Assembly: GCA_964566175.1 (NCBI GenBank)
Contig: CAZMHU010000020.1
Location: 1-31,852, forward strand
Length of the DNA stretch: 31,852 nt
Direction of reading: 5' to 3'
Origin: SIG589 sp964566175
Lineage (GTDB): Bacteria > Bacillota > Clostridia > Oscillospirales > Acutalibacteraceae
Positions within the stretch are counted from its first letter, which is position 1; every line of letters begins with the position of its first letter. Below, piece by piece: positions 23,074 through 30,127 of the stretch. Both the position numbers and the translations under genes were made by a program. The notes beneath the pieces are model-generated. The model was not told the DNA's origin. It searched no databases and saw only the letters and a list, made by a program, of their open reading frames with translations.

Positions 23074-23639
23074 ACCGAAAGCGCCTCCTTTGCAAGCAGT
23101 GCGCGTATTTTCTTCATTATAAACGCGGCAAGGTCGGACGCGATTTTAACAATAGCACGTGCGGGGCCTAGCAACAGCAATGCAACCGCAACACCTATCA
23201 TTCCCAGTCCCGTAACGCAAAGACCCACAGGAAGCGTGCGTATAAAACACATCGCTATGCCCGAAAGCACACCGACAGCACCGCAAGCACAGAAAACAAA
23301 AACCACAATATATACTGATACGGCGGCAACCCACATAGCACCTATGAGCGCAAAACAGGTAACACTCAGCAACACCGAAAAAAGCACCCGCAAAAAGGGC
23401 GGCATAGCCTTTATCTTGCCGGAAATTTTATGCTTTTCGGGAGCGTGAGTTTTTTTAATATATTCGAGTGCCGCACGTTCACTTCCGCCGAAGGCCTCCA
23501 CAGCGGCGGTCTCTGTCATACCGGCTTCAGTTTTTCCGTCTATGACACCGCTGTAATAATACCTCGCGCAATCAATTTCCTCCTGCGGCAAGCGGTAGAG
23601 TTGTTTACAAAGTTCATCAAGAAATTCGGTCTTTGTCAC
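23070..23639 (-). CDS. DUF1700 family membrane protein
   Basis: 189 residues from GTG at 23639, set by AAAGGAG 7 nt upstream; the earlier ATG at 23684 lies in the promoter. The N-terminal part (TKTEFLDELCKQLYRLPQEEIDCARYYYSGVIDGKTEAG then AFGGSERAALEYIKK) is the usual HAAS-like helical domain of these proteins. Residues from about 80 have four to five transmembrane segments. It probably works at the membrane with the DUF4097 protein, whose start it overlaps by 4 nt. Biochemical function unknown. Confidence 0.88.
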   Translation of the reverse strand: MTKTEFLDELCKQLYRLPQEEIDCARYYYSGVIDGKTEAGMTETAAVEAFGGSERAALEYIKKTHAPEKHKISGKIKAMPPFLRVLFSVLLSVTCFALIGAMWVAAVSVYIVVFVFCACGAVGVLSGIAMCFIRTLPVGLCVTGLGMIGVAVALLLLGPARAIVKIASDLAAFIMKKIRALLAKEALSV

Positions 23640-23673
23640 TTCGGCACTCCTTTCTGTAATCGACTGTCTTATT

Positions 23674-23702
23674 ATTATAAGCACCTATACAACCCTTGTC
23701 AA
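23674..23702 (-). promoter_or_regulatory. Promoter of the DUF1700-DUF4097-GtrA-MntP operon
   Basis: TTGACA (23697-23702) and TATAAT (23674-23679) on the minus strand, 17 bp apart, a full-consensus promoter. Its -35 is 13 bp from the -35 of the divergent promoter at 23716-23744, so both cannot be freely occupied. Confidence 0.9.
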
Positions 23703-23715
23703 GAATAACTACGGC

Positions 23716-23744
23716 TTGACTGTCGGGGATAGAGCGGTTAAAAT
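23716..23744 (+). promoter_or_regulatory. Promoter of the phosphopantetheinyl transferase gene
   Basis: TTGACT (23716-23721) and TAAAAT (23739-23744) are 17 bp apart. Transcription would start near 23751, at the ribosome site GAGGTG itself, giving a very short 5' leader. Confidence 0.65.
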
Positions 23745-23762
23745 TATTATGAGGTGATGGGC

Positions 23763-24320
23763 TTGATTTATGTCGGAGCCGCTTTTTGCGAGGATAATAA
23801 AAATGCTATGCACAAATGCGGCGAAAAACTGAGAAATTCGATGTTGCACGCTTTGGGGCTCGACAGTATGAGTGGTGTCGCCATAGCGCAAAACGGAAGA
23901 CCTTTTTATAAAAACGGAAACGCCGATTTTTCGATTTCGCACAGCTCGGGTGTCTGCGTTTGCGCCGTTGCCGTTCGCGGAGAAACTGGAGAACATCCAA
24001 ATTCGCTCTTTGTTTTAAACGCCGATACCTATGCCGTAGGAATAGATATCGAACCGCTCGACGGTGAGCGAAACCATGAAAGAATAGTAAAAAAGCACTT
24101 CACCTTTTCGGAAAAAGAATATGTCGGCAATTCACGGGAGCGCTTTTTCGAAGTTTGGACGGCTAAAGAGTCGCTTTGCAAAATGACGGGTGAAGGACTC
24201 GGGAAAATTTCCTCCGTAGACTCAAAAAAATTACCACGCGGCATTTGTCTTGTCACAAAGAAAATTCCGTTCGGCGGACGCCCTTTTGCTTTAAGTCTTT
24301 GCTATAAAACACTTGATTAA
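23763..24320 (+). CDS. 4'-phosphopantetheinyl transferase (Sfp/AcpT superfamily)
   Basis: 185 residues from TTG at 23763, which stands 8 nt after GAGG and yields MIYVGAAF, a family-like start; GTG at 23754 and ATG at 23757 overlap the ribosome site. It moves phosphopantetheine from CoA to a carrier-protein serine. The signature is complete: FSISHSS (56-62), VGIDIEP (92-98) and FFEVWTAKESLCKMTGEGLG (128-147) with the W-x2-K-E metal site. The long type, like Sfp, often serves peptide or polyketide carriers, yet no such synthase is in the window, so it may serve fatty-acid ACP or a distant cluster. It starts from a promoter back-to-back with the DUF1700 operon. Confidence 0.93.
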   Translation: MIYVGAAFCEDNKNAMHKCGEKLRNSMLHALGLDSMSGVAIAQNGRPFYKNGNADFSISHSSGVCVCAVAVRGETGEHPNSLFVLNADTYAVGIDIEPLDGERNHERIVKKHFTFSEKEYVGNSRERFFEVWTAKESLCKMTGEGLGKISSVDSKKLPRGICLVTKKIPFGGRPFALSLCYKTLD

Positions 24321-24341
24321 AATGAAAATATAAGTTAAAAT
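24313..24341 (+). promoter_or_regulatory. Possible promoter of the second membrane-bound XRE regulator
   Basis: TTGATT (24313-24318) and TAAAAT (24336-24341) are 17 bp apart, spanning the stop codon of the transferase gene. AAGTTA AAA TAACTT (24332-24346) forms a small palindrome across the -10, which might be the regulator's own operator. Confidence 0.5.
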
Positions 24342-24367
24342 AACTTTTCAGAAGGGAGGCGGAACGA

Positions 24368-24952
24368 ATGGATGAACAAAAAATCAAACAGGCATTCGCC
24401 GAAAAACTCGCATACTACCGCAAAAGTGCGGGACTTACCCAATCGCAACTTGCCGAGCAGTTGAACTATTCGGACAAATCCGTTTCCAAGTGGGAACGTG
24501 CCGAAGGCGTGCCGGATATTTTTGTTTTGTCGAAAATCGCCGAACTTTTTTCTGTGCGAGTCGACGACCTGATAAACGAAAAAGTTCCCAAACGTCCCAT
24601 CGATATAGTGCGTAACCACCGCATTATTACCTTTATCGCCGCAGGCCTTGTTATGTTTGTTGCGGCTATCGTTTTCGGTACACTCAGCGTTGTTGGATTT
24701 AATTTGTTCTCGCCTTGGCTCTGCTTTGTTTTCGCACTGCCCGCGGCAGCGGTCGTATATATTGTTTTCGCGGCTTTGTGGTGGGGAAAACTTCACCTTG
24801 CCATATCAATATCTTCCCTGCTTTGGACACTTTTGCTTTGCTTTTCGCTCGTATTCGGTTTTGAAAAAACCGTTACTTTCACGGTGGCAGTTCTCGCAAT
24901 GCAGATTTTGCTTGTGTTGTTTTTTATGATAAAATTCGGAAAAAAGAAATAG
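24368..24952 (+). CDS. XRE-family regulator with four membrane segments
   Basis: 194 residues with GGGAGG 7 to 8 nt before the ATG. Residues 6-70 hold a Cro/C1-type helix-turn-helix (KLAYYRKSAGLTQSQLAEQL, YSDKSVSKWERAEGVPDIFV, LSKIAELFSVRVDDLINEK). A basic hinge (KVPKRPIDIVRNHR) leads into about four transmembrane segments from residue 84 to 190. Such proteins are common in Clostridia and carry a DNA-binding domain fixed to the membrane. It is a different type from the XRE protein at 16536-17144, which has two segments and a zinc ribbon. Target unknown. Confidence 0.85.
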   Translation: MDEQKIKQAFAEKLAYYRKSAGLTQSQLAEQLNYSDKSVSKWERAEGVPDIFVLSKIAELFSVRVDDLINEKVPKRPIDIVRNHRIITFIAAGLVMFVAAIVFGTLSVVGFNLFSPWLCFVFALPAAAVVYIVFAALWWGKLHLAISISSLLWTLLLCFSLVFGFEKTVTFTVAVLAMQILLVLFFMIKFGKKK

Positions 24953-24958
24953 TTTTTA

Positions 24959-24990
24959 AAATCCAAAATCTTTCGATTTTGGATTTTTTT
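24959..24990 (+). terminator. Terminator after the second XRE regulator
   Basis: AAATCCAAAATC (24959-24970) pairs with GATTTTGGATTT (24975-24986) over 12 bp with a 4-nt loop, followed by a T run to 24990. The next promoter starts at 24992. Confidence 0.9.
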
Positions 24991-24991
24991 G

Positions 24992-25041
24992 TTGACAAAA
25001 TCATATAAGTGTTGTACTATTGTATTAACACAATAGTACAA
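24992..25041 (+). promoter_or_regulatory. Promoter and perfect palindromic operator of the ytr-like operon
   Basis: TTGACA (24992-24997) and TACTAT (25015-25020) are 17 bp apart. TTGTACTATTGT (25012-25023) and ACAATAGTACAA (25030-25041) are a perfect 12-bp inverted repeat with a 6-nt centre, covering the -10 and the transcript start. This is where YtrA-type GntR proteins repress their own operon, so the encoded regulator is the expected ligand. Confidence 0.85.
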
Positions 25042-25056
25042 GAAAGGAGTGATAAA

Positions 25057-25419
25057 GTGGCTTGGAATTTTGACGAGCACACACCGGTGTATTTACAAAT
25101 TGCCGAACGTCTGCGAAATGACATACTAAACGGTGTCTACGAAAAGGACGCGCAAATTCCGCCGGTACGGCAGTTGGCTGTGACAGCGGCAGTAAATCCA
25201 AACACAGTCCAACGCGCATTTTCCGAACTCGAAAGCGAAGGACTTTTGTGCACAAAGGGTACACAAGGGCGGTTTATAACCTGCGACAGCGAGGTATTAC
25301 GTTCGGCACGAAAACGAGCGGCAAAAAAACTTATAGACAATTTTTTAAAACAGGCGCAAAGCCTTAACATAGGCAAAGCGGAACTTATAGAAATGTTAGA
25401 GGAGGAACCCGAAGTATGA
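25057..25419 (+). CDS. YtrA-type GntR transcriptional regulator
   Basis: 120 residues from GTG at 25057, with AAAGGAG 7 nt upstream; the earlier ATG at 25009 lies within the -10. The winged helix occupies about 8-75 (PVYLQIAERLRNDILNGVYE, QIPPVRQLAVTAAVNPNTVQ, RAFSELESEGLLCTKGTQGR), followed by a short helical tail and no large effector domain. This is the YtrA subfamily, mostly linked to ABC transporter operons and induced by cell-wall-active agents. The stop overlaps the ABC gene start by 4 nt (ATGA). It probably represses its own operon through the palindrome at 25012-25041. Confidence 0.92.
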   Translation: MAWNFDEHTPVYLQIAERLRNDILNGVYEKDAQIPPVRQLAVTAAVNPNTVQRAFSELESEGLLCTKGTQGRFITCDSEVLRSARKRAAKKLIDNFLKQAQSLNIGKAELIEMLEEEPEV

Positions 25420-26129
25420 GCGTTTTGGAATGCAGAAATCTCTGCAAAGCATACAAAAAGGGCATAAATGTTCTTGACAACTTAAATTTGGAAATACCGA
25501 GCGGAAGAATCGTGGGACTGCTCGGCCCTAACGGATGCGGAAAGTCCACCCTTATTAAAACAGTCGCGGGAGTATTACAGGCATCAAGCGGCGAAGTCTT
25601 GGTCTGCGGTCGACCTGTGGGAGAAGAGAGCAAAGCACTCGTTTCCTATCTGCCCGAGCGCACATATCTTAATTCTTGGATGCGCGTGTGCGAACTTGTT
25701 GAATATTTTTCGGAATTCTATTCCGATTTTGACTCAAAAAAAGCCTACCGCTTACTTTGCGACCTCGGCATCGACCCTAAAAGCAAACTTAAAGCCCTCT
25801 CAAAAGGAACAAAAGAAAAGGTTCAACTTATTTTGGTTATGTCACGCAACGCAAGGCTCTATCTTTTGGACGAACCGATTGCCGGAGTTGACCCCGCAGC
25901 GAGGGAATATATACTCGGCACTATTGTCGGAAATTACAATCCCGAATCGACAATAATAATCACGACCCATCTCATAACCGACGTTGAGCAGGTGTTGGAT
26001 GAATATTTGTTTATCGGTTACGGCGGAAAAATTCTTGAGTGCGGACTTGTCGACGAGGCACGCGCCAGCTCTGGTAAATCGCTTGATGCGATGTTTAAGG
26101 AGGTTTTCAGATGTTCTCAAAATTATTAA
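25416..26129 (+). CDS. ABC transporter ATP-binding protein
   Basis: 237 residues; Walker A GPNGCGKST is at 37-45 and Walker B LYLLDEPIAGVDP near 149-161, with a TTHLI switch histidine. The signature is the degenerate LSKGTKEKVQL in place of LSGGQ, as often seen in YtrB-like exporters. It pairs with the permease that starts 19 nt before its stop and powers transport of an unknown substrate. In related operons transport relates to antibiotic or envelope stress; substrate here is unproven. Confidence 0.92.
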   Translation: MSVLECRNLCKAYKKGINVLDNLNLEIPSGRIVGLLGPNGCGKSTLIKTVAGVLQASSGEVLVCGRPVGEESKALVSYLPERTYLNSWMRVCELVEYFSEFYSDFDSKKAYRLLCDLGIDPKSKLKALSKGTKEKVQLILVMSRNARLYLLDEPIAGVDPAAREYILGTIVGNYNPESTIIITTHLITDVEQVLDEYLFIGYGGKILECGLVDEARASSGKSLDAMFKEVFRCSQNY

Positions 26130-26941
26130 AATATGATACCCGCTGGGTATTCAAATATTGGTGGGTCGCGGCGGCAACATCGTTTGTTTTAAGCCTTTTG
26201 GGCGGAGTATGTATCAGCATATTAGAGGTTGACTACACCCGCTACCGCGCTATCTTAGCGGCGGCAACTGTCGGACTCGTACTCGTTTGTATAGCACTCG
26301 TTGTTTTTTATGTTTTAAGCCAAATTCTGATTTTCTTTCGTTTTTACAAAAATTTCTTCACCGACGAGGGATATTTGACCTTTACACTTCCGGTTAAAAA
26401 ATCCTCTCTTTTAAACGCAAAAATTTTAACGGCACTGATTTTTCAAATCGGCACACTTGCAGTTGTGACGATTGATGTTTTTTCAATGTTTGCAGTGGGA
26501 CTCTCTGCGGAGTCTTTCACATACTATATGCGAAAGATATTCGCTTTCATAGGCGAACTTTACAAAATGACAGGCGGATATTTCTTCCTTTACGCGGCGG
26601 AGTTTGTTTTGGCTTTCCTTTGTGCTTTGCTTATCTCGTCTATGTCGATATTCATCTGTATCACCGTGGCTTCGGTTATAACGCAAAAGCACAGAGTTCT
26701 GGCGGCGATAGGAATATACTATCTTGCGGCGGCACTGCTCAGCGGTATTTCACAGTGGGTTTTGTTCGGCGGAAACTTCTATAAAGTTTTCGAATATCTT
26801 TTCCGTTTGGACGAAAGAGGCGCCTTTTTGGCAGCCGTCGCGGTATTACTTCTCGGCGGAACGGCAATACTCGTTTCTGCCGCGGCACTGCTTTATCTAC
26901 TGCAAAGCCGTCTGCTCGACCGCAGACTTAATCTTGAATAA
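26111..26941 (+). CDS. ABC transporter permease
   Basis: 276 residues with AAGGAGG 7 nt before the ATG, inside the end of the ATP-binding gene. About six transmembrane segments are visible: residues 15-35, 50-75, 105-130, 150-185, 195-220 and 238-268. The order (cytoplasmic RYD-type start, FYKNFFTDEGYLTFTLPVKK between segments 2 and 3) is the ABC-2/YtrC-F type of exporter. No ligand-binding motif. It forms a transporter with the preceding ATPase. Confidence 0.85.
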   Translation: MFSKLLKYDTRWVFKYWWVAAATSFVLSLLGGVCISILEVDYTRYRAILAAATVGLVLVCIALVVFYVLSQILIFFRFYKNFFTDEGYLTFTLPVKKSSLLNAKILTALIFQIGTLAVVTIDVFSMFAVGLSAESFTYYMRKIFAFIGELYKMTGGYFFLYAAEFVLAFLCALLISSMSIFICITVASVITQKHRVLAAIGIYYLAAALLSGISQWVLFGGNFYKVFEYLFRLDERGAFLAAVAVLLLGGTAILVSAAALLYLLQSRLLDRRLNLE

Positions 26942-26955
26942 CGGGGGGTGCGGAT

Positions 26956-27936
26956 ATGAAAAAAATAATATCCTTTGCGGCAATGCTTTTATTGCTTTGT
27001 TCTCTTTTCTCCTTTGCGGCAAGTGCCGGCGATGCCGAGTTCAGAGAGAGTATGCAAAAGGCAGTTGTCAGTGAGAACGGCGATTATATTCTCTACAAGG
27101 GCGAAAAATTTCTTTATGCCGACTGGATGAAGAATTTTGATATTCCTATAAACGACTCTGCCTACTCGAGAGTGGAATCGAGTTTTAATAATGAACGCTT
27201 TGTATTTTTCGATGTTAATACATACAATAACTGTGATTATATTCTCAATGCGGAATACCGTATGAAAGACGCTTCAAACTCCTACTTCAACCGTTATTTC
27301 GTGCGGAAAGATTATTATTCGAAACTTTCGCAATACGCCGATTTCAGCATCGCCGAAGAGTTTGCCACCATATCGGATTATAATTTCACGCTTGATATTA
27401 CCACAGAGGAACTTAACGCTTGGCTCTCGTCGCAAATGGTATACGAAGTTCCCGCCGATACGGTTAATGGTTATGACCGCCACCGGTTCTACAATCTCGA
27501 CAGCGAGGGTATTATATACTTTCAAATGGGACTGATACTGCACAACTCAACCGACGGAGAATTTTATCTTATATATTTTCCGGAATATGAGCGAAACTGT
27601 TTCTACGGCGACGGAAGTTTTGCCTTTGAAAGCGATGTTACGGCAAAATTATATGTCCTTGACGACCCCTCACTCCAAAGCCGACTTGAAGAGGTCTATT
27701 CACGTTTGCCGGACGACGAACTCGACTGGATAGTAAACGATGAACAATCTTCGGATTTTAAACTTATCGTTATGTCGGTATTCCTGTTCGGACTTTTGCC
27801 GCTCGCGCTTATCATATGGTCGGTGCTTATGCTCGTACGCAAGGTTCGCCGTCCGTATAAAGCGGTTTTTGCCACACTTGCGGTTTCTTCCGCAGTAATT
27901 ATAGCCTGCTTTATTGCAATACTTATAATACTTTAA
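26956..27936 (+). CDS. Exported membrane-anchored protein of the ytr-like operon
   Basis: 326 residues with a signal peptide (MKKIISFAAMLLLLCSLFSF then AASA). An extracellular part of about 250 residues follows, rich in Tyr, Asp and Asn (FNNERFVFFDVNTYNNCDYI, DDELDWIVNDEQSS). Two transmembrane segments come near the end (about 273-295 and 302-325), separated by VRKVRRPYK. GGGGGG before the ATG and a 14-bp gap after the permease put it in the same operon. No family is recognised. It may sit at the exporter as a substrate-binding or sensing partner, which is an inference from position. Confidence 0.8.
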   Translation: MKKIISFAAMLLLLCSLFSFAASAGDAEFRESMQKAVVSENGDYILYKGEKFLYADWMKNFDIPINDSAYSRVESSFNNERFVFFDVNTYNNCDYILNAEYRMKDASNSYFNRYFVRKDYYSKLSQYADFSIAEEFATISDYNFTLDITTEELNAWLSSQMVYEVPADTVNGYDRHRFYNLDSEGIIYFQMGLILHNSTDGEFYLIYFPEYERNCFYGDGSFAFESDVTAKLYVLDDPSLQSRLEEVYSRLPDDELDWIVNDEQSSDFKLIVMSVFLFGLLPLALIIWSVLMLVRKVRRPYKAVFATLAVSSAVIIACFIAILIIL

Positions 27937-27966
27937 AAGGAGTGCCCTTTTTAGGGCACTCCTTTT
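27935..27966. terminator. Terminator of the ytr-like operon
   Basis: AAAAGGAGTGCCCT (27935-27948) and AGGGCACTCCTTTT (27953-27966) pair perfectly over 14 bp with a TTTT loop, and the stem begins within the stop codon of the preceding gene. Confidence 0.9.
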
Positions 27967-28022
27967 CGTTACATATCTTAATACAAAAAAAGCGGTACGG
28001 CTTTCACTGTGTCACTCGGTTA

Positions 28023-28268
28023 TCAGTCGGTCAAATAATACCTAACGAGTGACTGGAGCAGTGTATCACGGTCAATGCGGCGTATTAAACTGCGGGCATT
28101 GTTATGCGTCGTGATATAAGTCGGGTCTTCGGAGAGAATATATCCGACAATTTGGTTTATCGGGTTGTATCCTTTTTCTTTAAGAGCATCGTAAACGGCG
28201 GTCAGCACACGTCTGATTTCCTGCTCCTGCTCGTTACCCAAAGAAAAGGTCATTGTTTTATCGTTCAT
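28023..28268 (-). CDS. ireB: IreB family regulatory phosphoprotein
   Basis: 81 residues from ATG at 28268, which has GAGGTG 6 to 8 nt upstream; the ATG at 28286 is not supported. It keeps the family core ALKEKGYNPINQIVGYILSEDPTYITTHNNARSLIRRIDRDTLLQSLVRYYLTD and the short N-terminus with threonines at 5 and 7 (NDKTMTFSL), equivalent to the sites phosphorylated by the IreK kinase in Enterococcus. That kinase/phosphatase pair links to cell-wall stress and cephalosporin tolerance. In many Firmicutes ireB is beside ruvX (yqgF) and a DUF1292 gene; neither is here. A hairpin-poor T run after its stop gives only a weak terminator. Confidence 0.92.
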   Translation of the reverse strand: MNDKTMTFSLGNEQEQEIRRVLTAVYDALKEKGYNPINQIVGYILSEDPTYITTHNNARSLIRRIDRDTLLQSLVRYYLTD

Positions 28269-28289
28269 AATCAACACCTCGCACAATAA

Positions 28290-28314
28290 TTGTTATAATA
28301 AGATATTATAACAA
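28290..28314. promoter_or_regulatory. Perfect palindrome at the ireB promoter
   Basis: TTGTTATAATA (28290-28300) and TATTATAACAA (28304-28314) are exact inverted 11-bp arms around AGA. On the minus strand the repeat holds a TATAAT -10 with an ACTTGA-like -35 17 bp before it, so a protein on this site would cover the ireB promoter. It could also be a chance AT-rich palindrome. Confidence 0.6.
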
Positions 28315-28393
28315 AACCGCAAATTATTCAAGTACTAATCTATTAAAATATTTTTAAGAAAGCCTTTATTTTTTAATTTATATGCCTTCGCAC

Positions 28394-28422
28394 TTGATAA
28401 AAGACAAAAATACTGTTACAAT
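28394..28422 (+). promoter_or_regulatory. Promoter of the cyclophilin gene
   Basis: TTGATA (28394-28399) and TACAAT (28417-28422) are 17 bp apart, about 30 nt before the ATG. Confidence 0.8.
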
Positions 28423-28451
28423 AGCAGTATCAAATTGCAAGGAGAATAATT

Positions 28452-29042
28452 ATGAGTTTTCAGACAAACACCCCCACCGCAGGGGATAAGACTGCGGTTA
28501 TATTCACAACAAAGGGAGAAATAAAGGTTCGCCTTTTCGCTGAGCACGCTCCCAAGGCTGTTGAAAATTTTGAAACACACGCGAAGAACGGCTACTACAA
28601 CGGAATAAAGTTCCACCGCGTTATAAAGGACTTTATGATACAGGGTGGTGACCCACTCGGTAACGGCACCGGCGGCGAAAGCATTTGGGGCAAGCCGTTT
28701 GAAGATGAATTCACACCCGAACTTCATAACATTCGCGGTGCGCTTTCAATGGCAAACGCCGGCCCGTGCACCAACGGAAGTCAGTTCTTTATAGTACAGG
28801 CAAAGACCGTACCCGACGGTATGCTTTCGCAACTTGAAGAACTCGAAGACAGAGGTTTCCCGAAAGCCTGTGCCGAGGACTATAAAGCACTCGGCGGCAC
28901 ACCGTGGCTTGATTTCCGCCACACCGTTTTCGGTCAAGTTTACGAAGGTATGGACGTTGTTGACGCCATTGCCGAGTCCGCCGTCGACGGAAACGACCGT
29001 CCCACCGAAGATATTCTTATTGAAAAAATAGAGATTGCCTGA
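28452..29042 (+). CDS. Cyclophilin-type peptidyl-prolyl cis-trans isomerase
   Basis: 196 residues with AAGGAG 7 to 8 nt before the ATG. It speeds proline isomerisation in protein folding. The catalytic arginine R56 is in KFHRVIKDFMIQGGDP, and LSMANAGPCTNGSQFFI and VFGQVYEGMDVVDAI complete the fold. An insert at about 118-150 (KTVPDGMLSQLEELEDRGF onward) is longer than in the smallest bacterial cyclophilins and is found in Clostridia forms. There is no signal peptide, so it is cytoplasmic. It is monocistronic and converges on the DUF4363 gene with a 9-bp gap. Confidence 0.95.
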   Translation: MSFQTNTPTAGDKTAVIFTTKGEIKVRLFAEHAPKAVENFETHAKNGYYNGIKFHRVIKDFMIQGGDPLGNGTGGESIWGKPFEDEFTPELHNIRGALSMANAGPCTNGSQFFIVQAKTVPDGMLSQLEELEDRGFPKACAEDYKALGGTPWLDFRHTVFGQVYEGMDVVDAIAESAVDGNDRPTEDILIEKIEIA

Positions 29043-29051
29043 GTTTTAACA

Positions 29052-29417
29052 CTATGTGTACTGCTCGCCGTCGTGCATATGTTCAAGCAACGCACGACAC
29101 AGGCGTAGTTCGGCAGAAAAAAGCACGTCATCACCACTTTCGGCATATGCGGCAAGGCGTGTTGCCGAAAGTGCAATTTCGTCTATGCAGTCCCTGTTTA
29201 AAAACATAAGAAGTATATTTTCCTGTTCTTCCCAATATTTCTCAATTTCCGCGGCCTTCTCGGCTGCGGATTTTTTGTTGCCGTTTTCATATTCCTCGCG
29301 GCAATCATATATTAGTGTTTTCATTCGGTCATAATGCTTTTGCGTGGTCATAAAACTCGCGGCTGTAACCGAAAAAACCAAAACCAGCAAAATTCCCGCG
29401 GCTATAAGTCTTTTCAT
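29052..29417 (-). CDS. DUF4363 family protein
   Basis: 121 residues: an N-terminal signal or anchor (MKRLIAAGILLVLVFSVTAA), then a helical region with charged repeats (KTLIYDCREEYENGNKKSAA, EKAAEIEKYWEEQENILLMF). AAAGGG stands before the ATG, which overlaps the DUF421 stop by 4 nt. DUF4363 genes are usual neighbours of DUF421 genes in spore formers. Function unknown, probably a partner on the outer membrane face. Confidence 0.85.
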   Translation of the reverse strand: MKRLIAAGILLVLVFSVTAASFMTTQKHYDRMKTLIYDCREEYENGNKKSAAEKAAEIEKYWEEQENILLMFLNRDCIDEIALSATRLAAYAESGDDVLFSAELRLCRALLEHMHDGEQYT

Positions 29418-30091
29418 ATTCCCTTTCGCCTTCCCACAATTTTATATTCCGAAAAGCGGTTCATCGTCATCAAAAAAACATCACTTTCGTTTTTCTTTTC
29501 CTTTTTCAGTATTTTTGTTACTGTGCTTTTCTCACACTCAATAGCAGAGAGCGACTCCTCAATTATTTTTCCGTCGCATATCACAGGCAGAAACAGCGCC
29601 TGCGGGCCGGCGGAAACATTCAAATCTTTCAGTGTTGCCGGAGAACACTCGCTTTTCAGCAAAACACTCAAATTTCCGTTGACCTCAAGCACAGCATACG
29701 CCGCTTGCGAAATATCAAACACGCCGTTCTCCCGCAGAAGTTCAACAAGGTCAAGTGTTGTCATTCTTACCTGTTTCATCGCGTTTTGGTCAACTATGCC
29801 GTTTTTGATAATAACGACCGATTTCCCGCTCATAAGTTTTCGTGCAGCAAGACTTTTCATTGTAATGACCGATACAAGAATTTCAAGTATTACAAGCACG
29901 AAAATAGCAATAACTCCGTTTATTATCGGCTGTGTGGTATCTTGCAGGGGAATGGCGGCTATTTCGGAAATCAGCAGTGTAACGACAAGTTCGTTCGGTT
30001 GCATATCACCTATTTGTCGCTTGCCCATAAGCCTTATTGCAAGCGTCACGAAAATATACATTACCGTTGTTCTTATAATAGTAGCAAGCAT
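29414..30091 (-). CDS. DUF421 (YetF/YkjA-like) membrane protein
   Basis: 225 residues with three N-terminal transmembrane segments (about 5-20, 35-50, 58-80). The family block LMGKRQIGDMQPNELVVTLLISEIAAIPLQD is followed by a cytoplasmic part with KSLAARKLMSGKSVVIIKNG and LRENGVFDISQAAYAVLEVNGNLSVLLK. The family is found in spore formers, with a role in spore or envelope stress suggested, no enzyme known. Its ribosome site is GGTGAT, lying in the 3' arm of the rex terminator hairpin 5 nt before the ATG, so hairpin formation and translation exclude each other. It may be expressed through rex read-through only. Confidence 0.92.
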   Translation of the reverse strand: MLATIIRTTVMYIFVTLAIRLMGKRQIGDMQPNELVVTLLISEIAAIPLQDTTQPIINGVIAIFVLVILEILVSVITMKSLAARKLMSGKSVVIIKNGIVDQNAMKQVRMTTLDLVELLRENGVFDISQAAYAVLEVNGNLSVLLKSECSPATLKDLNVSAGPQALFLPVICDGKIIEESLSAIECEKSTVTKILKKEKKNESDVFLMTMNRFSEYKIVGRRKGI

Positions 30092-30127
30092 AAAAAATCA
30101 CCGCACATATTATGTGCGGTGTGATTT
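30092..30127 (-). terminator. Terminator after rex, containing the DUF421 ribosome site
   Basis: CACCGCACAT (30099-30108) and ATGTGCGGTG (30112-30121) pair over 10 bp, and AAATCA/TGATTT extend the stem with a 2-nt bulge; on the minus strand six T follow (30092-30097). The rex stop lies in the 5' arm, and the DUF421 ribosome site (30097-30102) in the 3' arm. Confidence 0.8.

Noticed and set aside
27984..28010. Possible ireB terminator with seven T
   Set aside because: The stem (AAAGC/GCTTT) is only 5 bp and too weak to call.
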